Position numbers and translations under genes: made by a program
Shown: one piece after another, positions 63,039-64,000 of the stretch
How positions within the stretch are numbered: position 1 is the stretch's first letter
How the letters are laid out: each line of letters begins with the position of its first letter
Notes under the pieces: generated by a model
The model's input: the letters and a program-made list of their open reading frames with translations, nothing else
Databases searched by the model: none
What the model was told of the DNA's origin: nothing
Assembly: GCF_034119865.1 (NCBI RefSeq)
Contig: NZ_CP139421.1
Span: 2,108,001 to 2,172,000 of the forward strand
DNA: 64,000 bases
Reading direction: 5' to 3'
Source: Algoriphagus sp. NG3
Lineage (GTDB): Bacteria > Bacteroidota > Bacteroidia > Cytophagales > Cyclobacteriaceae

Positions 63039-64000
63039 TTACCTCTTGAAGGATGTAGTGTTGTTCCCGAACCGCTTCCTGTACTCTCCAGGTGCAAATC
63101 CAGTCAGTTGCCTGAACTGCCTGGCGAGGTTATTACTATCCTGAAAGCCCAAATCCAATGCCAGCTCAAACACACTCTGGTCAGTGCTCAGGAGTTTTTG
63201 GGCCAGTCTCTCCATTCTCACCTTGGTGATATACTTGTACACGGGTTGTCCTGTGATTTTCAGAAAACGCTTTTCCAAGGCTCTCCTGGAAAGCGGGACT
63301 TCTTTGACCACCTGGTCCACCAAAATATTGTTATCTATATTCCTGTGGATAAAAGTCAGGGCTTCCGCCACATATTCATCCGAGGAAGCATACATGTCGG
63401 TAGAGGAGCGGGTGATGATCTTCAAAGGGGGGACAATGATATCCCTGATATTCTTCTCCCCTGTCCTGATCATTTCATCCAAAAGCCTGGCTGACTCATA
63501 CCCTGCCCGTTCTATATCCAGATCTATACTGGACAGTTGGGGGTCTGAGAGTTCACAAAAGGTCATATCGTTATCCACTCCCAATACTGCCACTTCCTGT
63601 GGGACTTTAATGTTATTGTGATTACAGGCCTCGATTATATGGACCGCCCTGTTGTCATCGCAGGCCATCAAGGCCACTGGTTTGGGGAGATTTTTGAGCC
63701 ATTTGCTAAGTGATTTGCTTTTGTAGTACCACATATCTGCAGTGTGGGATTTTTTATGCTCATAATAGTTGACCTCATAGCCTGCCTCCTGAACTGCAGA
63801 TTCAAAGCCCTCTGCCCGCTCTCTGGACCAAACGATATTGTTGAAACCATAAAACGCAAAATGATAATACCCTTTGTTCAAAAAGTATTCAGCTCCCATC
63901 ATGCCGGTTTCCCTATAGGATCCGGTGATATTGGGGATTTTCTTAAACCTCTCTTTAAAATCCTGGGCAATAACCGGGATATCTTCTGCGAGAAAGCCAT
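63039..64000 (-). CDS. XylR-type transcriptional regulator (LacI-like sensor plus AraC HTH), 5' end outside window
   Basis: The open frame runs off the window's right edge: at least 320 aa are present, with the N-terminus missing. The sensor half is periplasmic-binding-protein-like: GAEYFLNKGYYHFAFYG, RERAEGFESAVQEAGYEV, VALMACDDNRAVHIIEAC, VAVLGVDNDMTFCELSDPQLSSIDLD. The C-terminal ~100 residues are an AraC HTH: VPLSRRALEKRFLKITGQPV and SVFELALDLGFQDSNNLARQFR. E. coli XylR has this architecture; the sugar ligand here is unknown. It lies 5 kb from the susCD operon, so control of it is uncertain. Confidence 0.9.
   Translation of the reverse strand, partial: GFLAEDIPVIAQDFKERFKKIPNITGSYRETGMMGAEYFLNKGYYHFAFYGFNNIVWSRERAEGFESAVQEAGYEVNYYEHKKSHTADMWYYKSKSLSKWLKNLPKPVALMACDDNRAVHIIEACNHNNIKVPQEVAVLGVDNDMTFCELSDPQLSSIDLDIERAGYESARLLDEMIRTGEKNIRDIIVPPLKIITRSSTDMYASSDEYVAEALTFIHRNIDNNILVDQVVKEVPLSRRALEKRFLKITGQPVYKYITKVRMERLAQKLLSTDQSVFELALDLGFQDSNNLARQFRQLTGFAPGEYRKRFGNNTTSFKR

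Overview
The window looks like a chromosomal segment of a Bacteroidota bacterium, most likely order Cytophagales (Cyclobacteriaceae-like). The reasons are a SusC/SusD pair, a XylR-type LacI/AraC hybrid regulator, lipoboxes of the 'LLSCxND' and 'STSCKKD' kind, candidate TAnnTTTG promoter elements, and the extragenic repeats common in this phylum ('CATTGCGAG', 'GAGATTTCTCC...CGAAATGAC', 'GCCNTAGGC'). The lineage is an inference. There are no rRNA genes, no intact tRNA, no CRISPR array and no transposase.

Region by region. (1) 0.1-15.1 kb is a redox and small-molecule accessory block: methyltransferase, HxlR regulator with divergent DHFR-like reductase, SDR plus 2OG-Fe(II) oxygenase, GlxA-type AraC regulator, M23 peptidase, a run of FMN reductase, HMA-like protein, SnoaL-like protein, cupin, AhpD-like protein and outer-membrane barrel, then SDR plus AraC, a 391-bp tandem repeat array (11.1-12.9 kb), Crp-like regulator plus second AhpD-like protein, and a BrkB-type membrane protein. 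(2) 15.2-23.3 kb is an array of hairpin-rich repeats enclosing a 1023-aa DUF4157 (eCIS core domain) protein with two internal modules and a C-terminal domain resembling an OTU/papain-like cysteine protease, plus a NIPSNAP protein. (3) 23.3-25.3 kb holds a helically phased TCGA array, two paralogous XRE regulators and a HicA/HicB module whose hicA is frameshifted. (4) 25.4-41.6 kb is one long leftward polysaccharide operon: methyltransferase, Wzm, Wzt with a C-terminal extension, second methyltransferase, ten recognisable glycosyltransferases, one unclassified protein and a Wzy-like membrane protein. It is followed at 42.1-45.3 kb by a membrane protein, a GNAT acetyltransferase and a wHTH regulator. 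(5) 45.3-53.1 kb contains lipoproteins and a small barrel protein spaced by long extragenic repeats, with tRNA-like debris and a 52-bp perfect palindrome. (6) 53.1-58.8 kb is a susD-susC pair read leftward, preceded by tandem copies of a 92-bp unit, each holding a leader ORF whose stop overlaps the next start. (7) 58.8-64 kb holds more repeats, a DUF4143-type AAA ATPase and a XylR-like regulator cut by the window end.

Two themes stand out. About a fifth of the window is extragenic repeat DNA of a few recurring architectures: hairpin chains with compensated stem changes, mosaic arrays with a 7-bp period, and small GC-rich hairpins nested inside other repeats. The best candidates for undescribed biology are the DUF4157/cysteine-protease-like protein inside its repeat frame, the coupled leader-ORF array upstream of susC, and the 11-bp-phased TCGA array upstream of the XRE pair.
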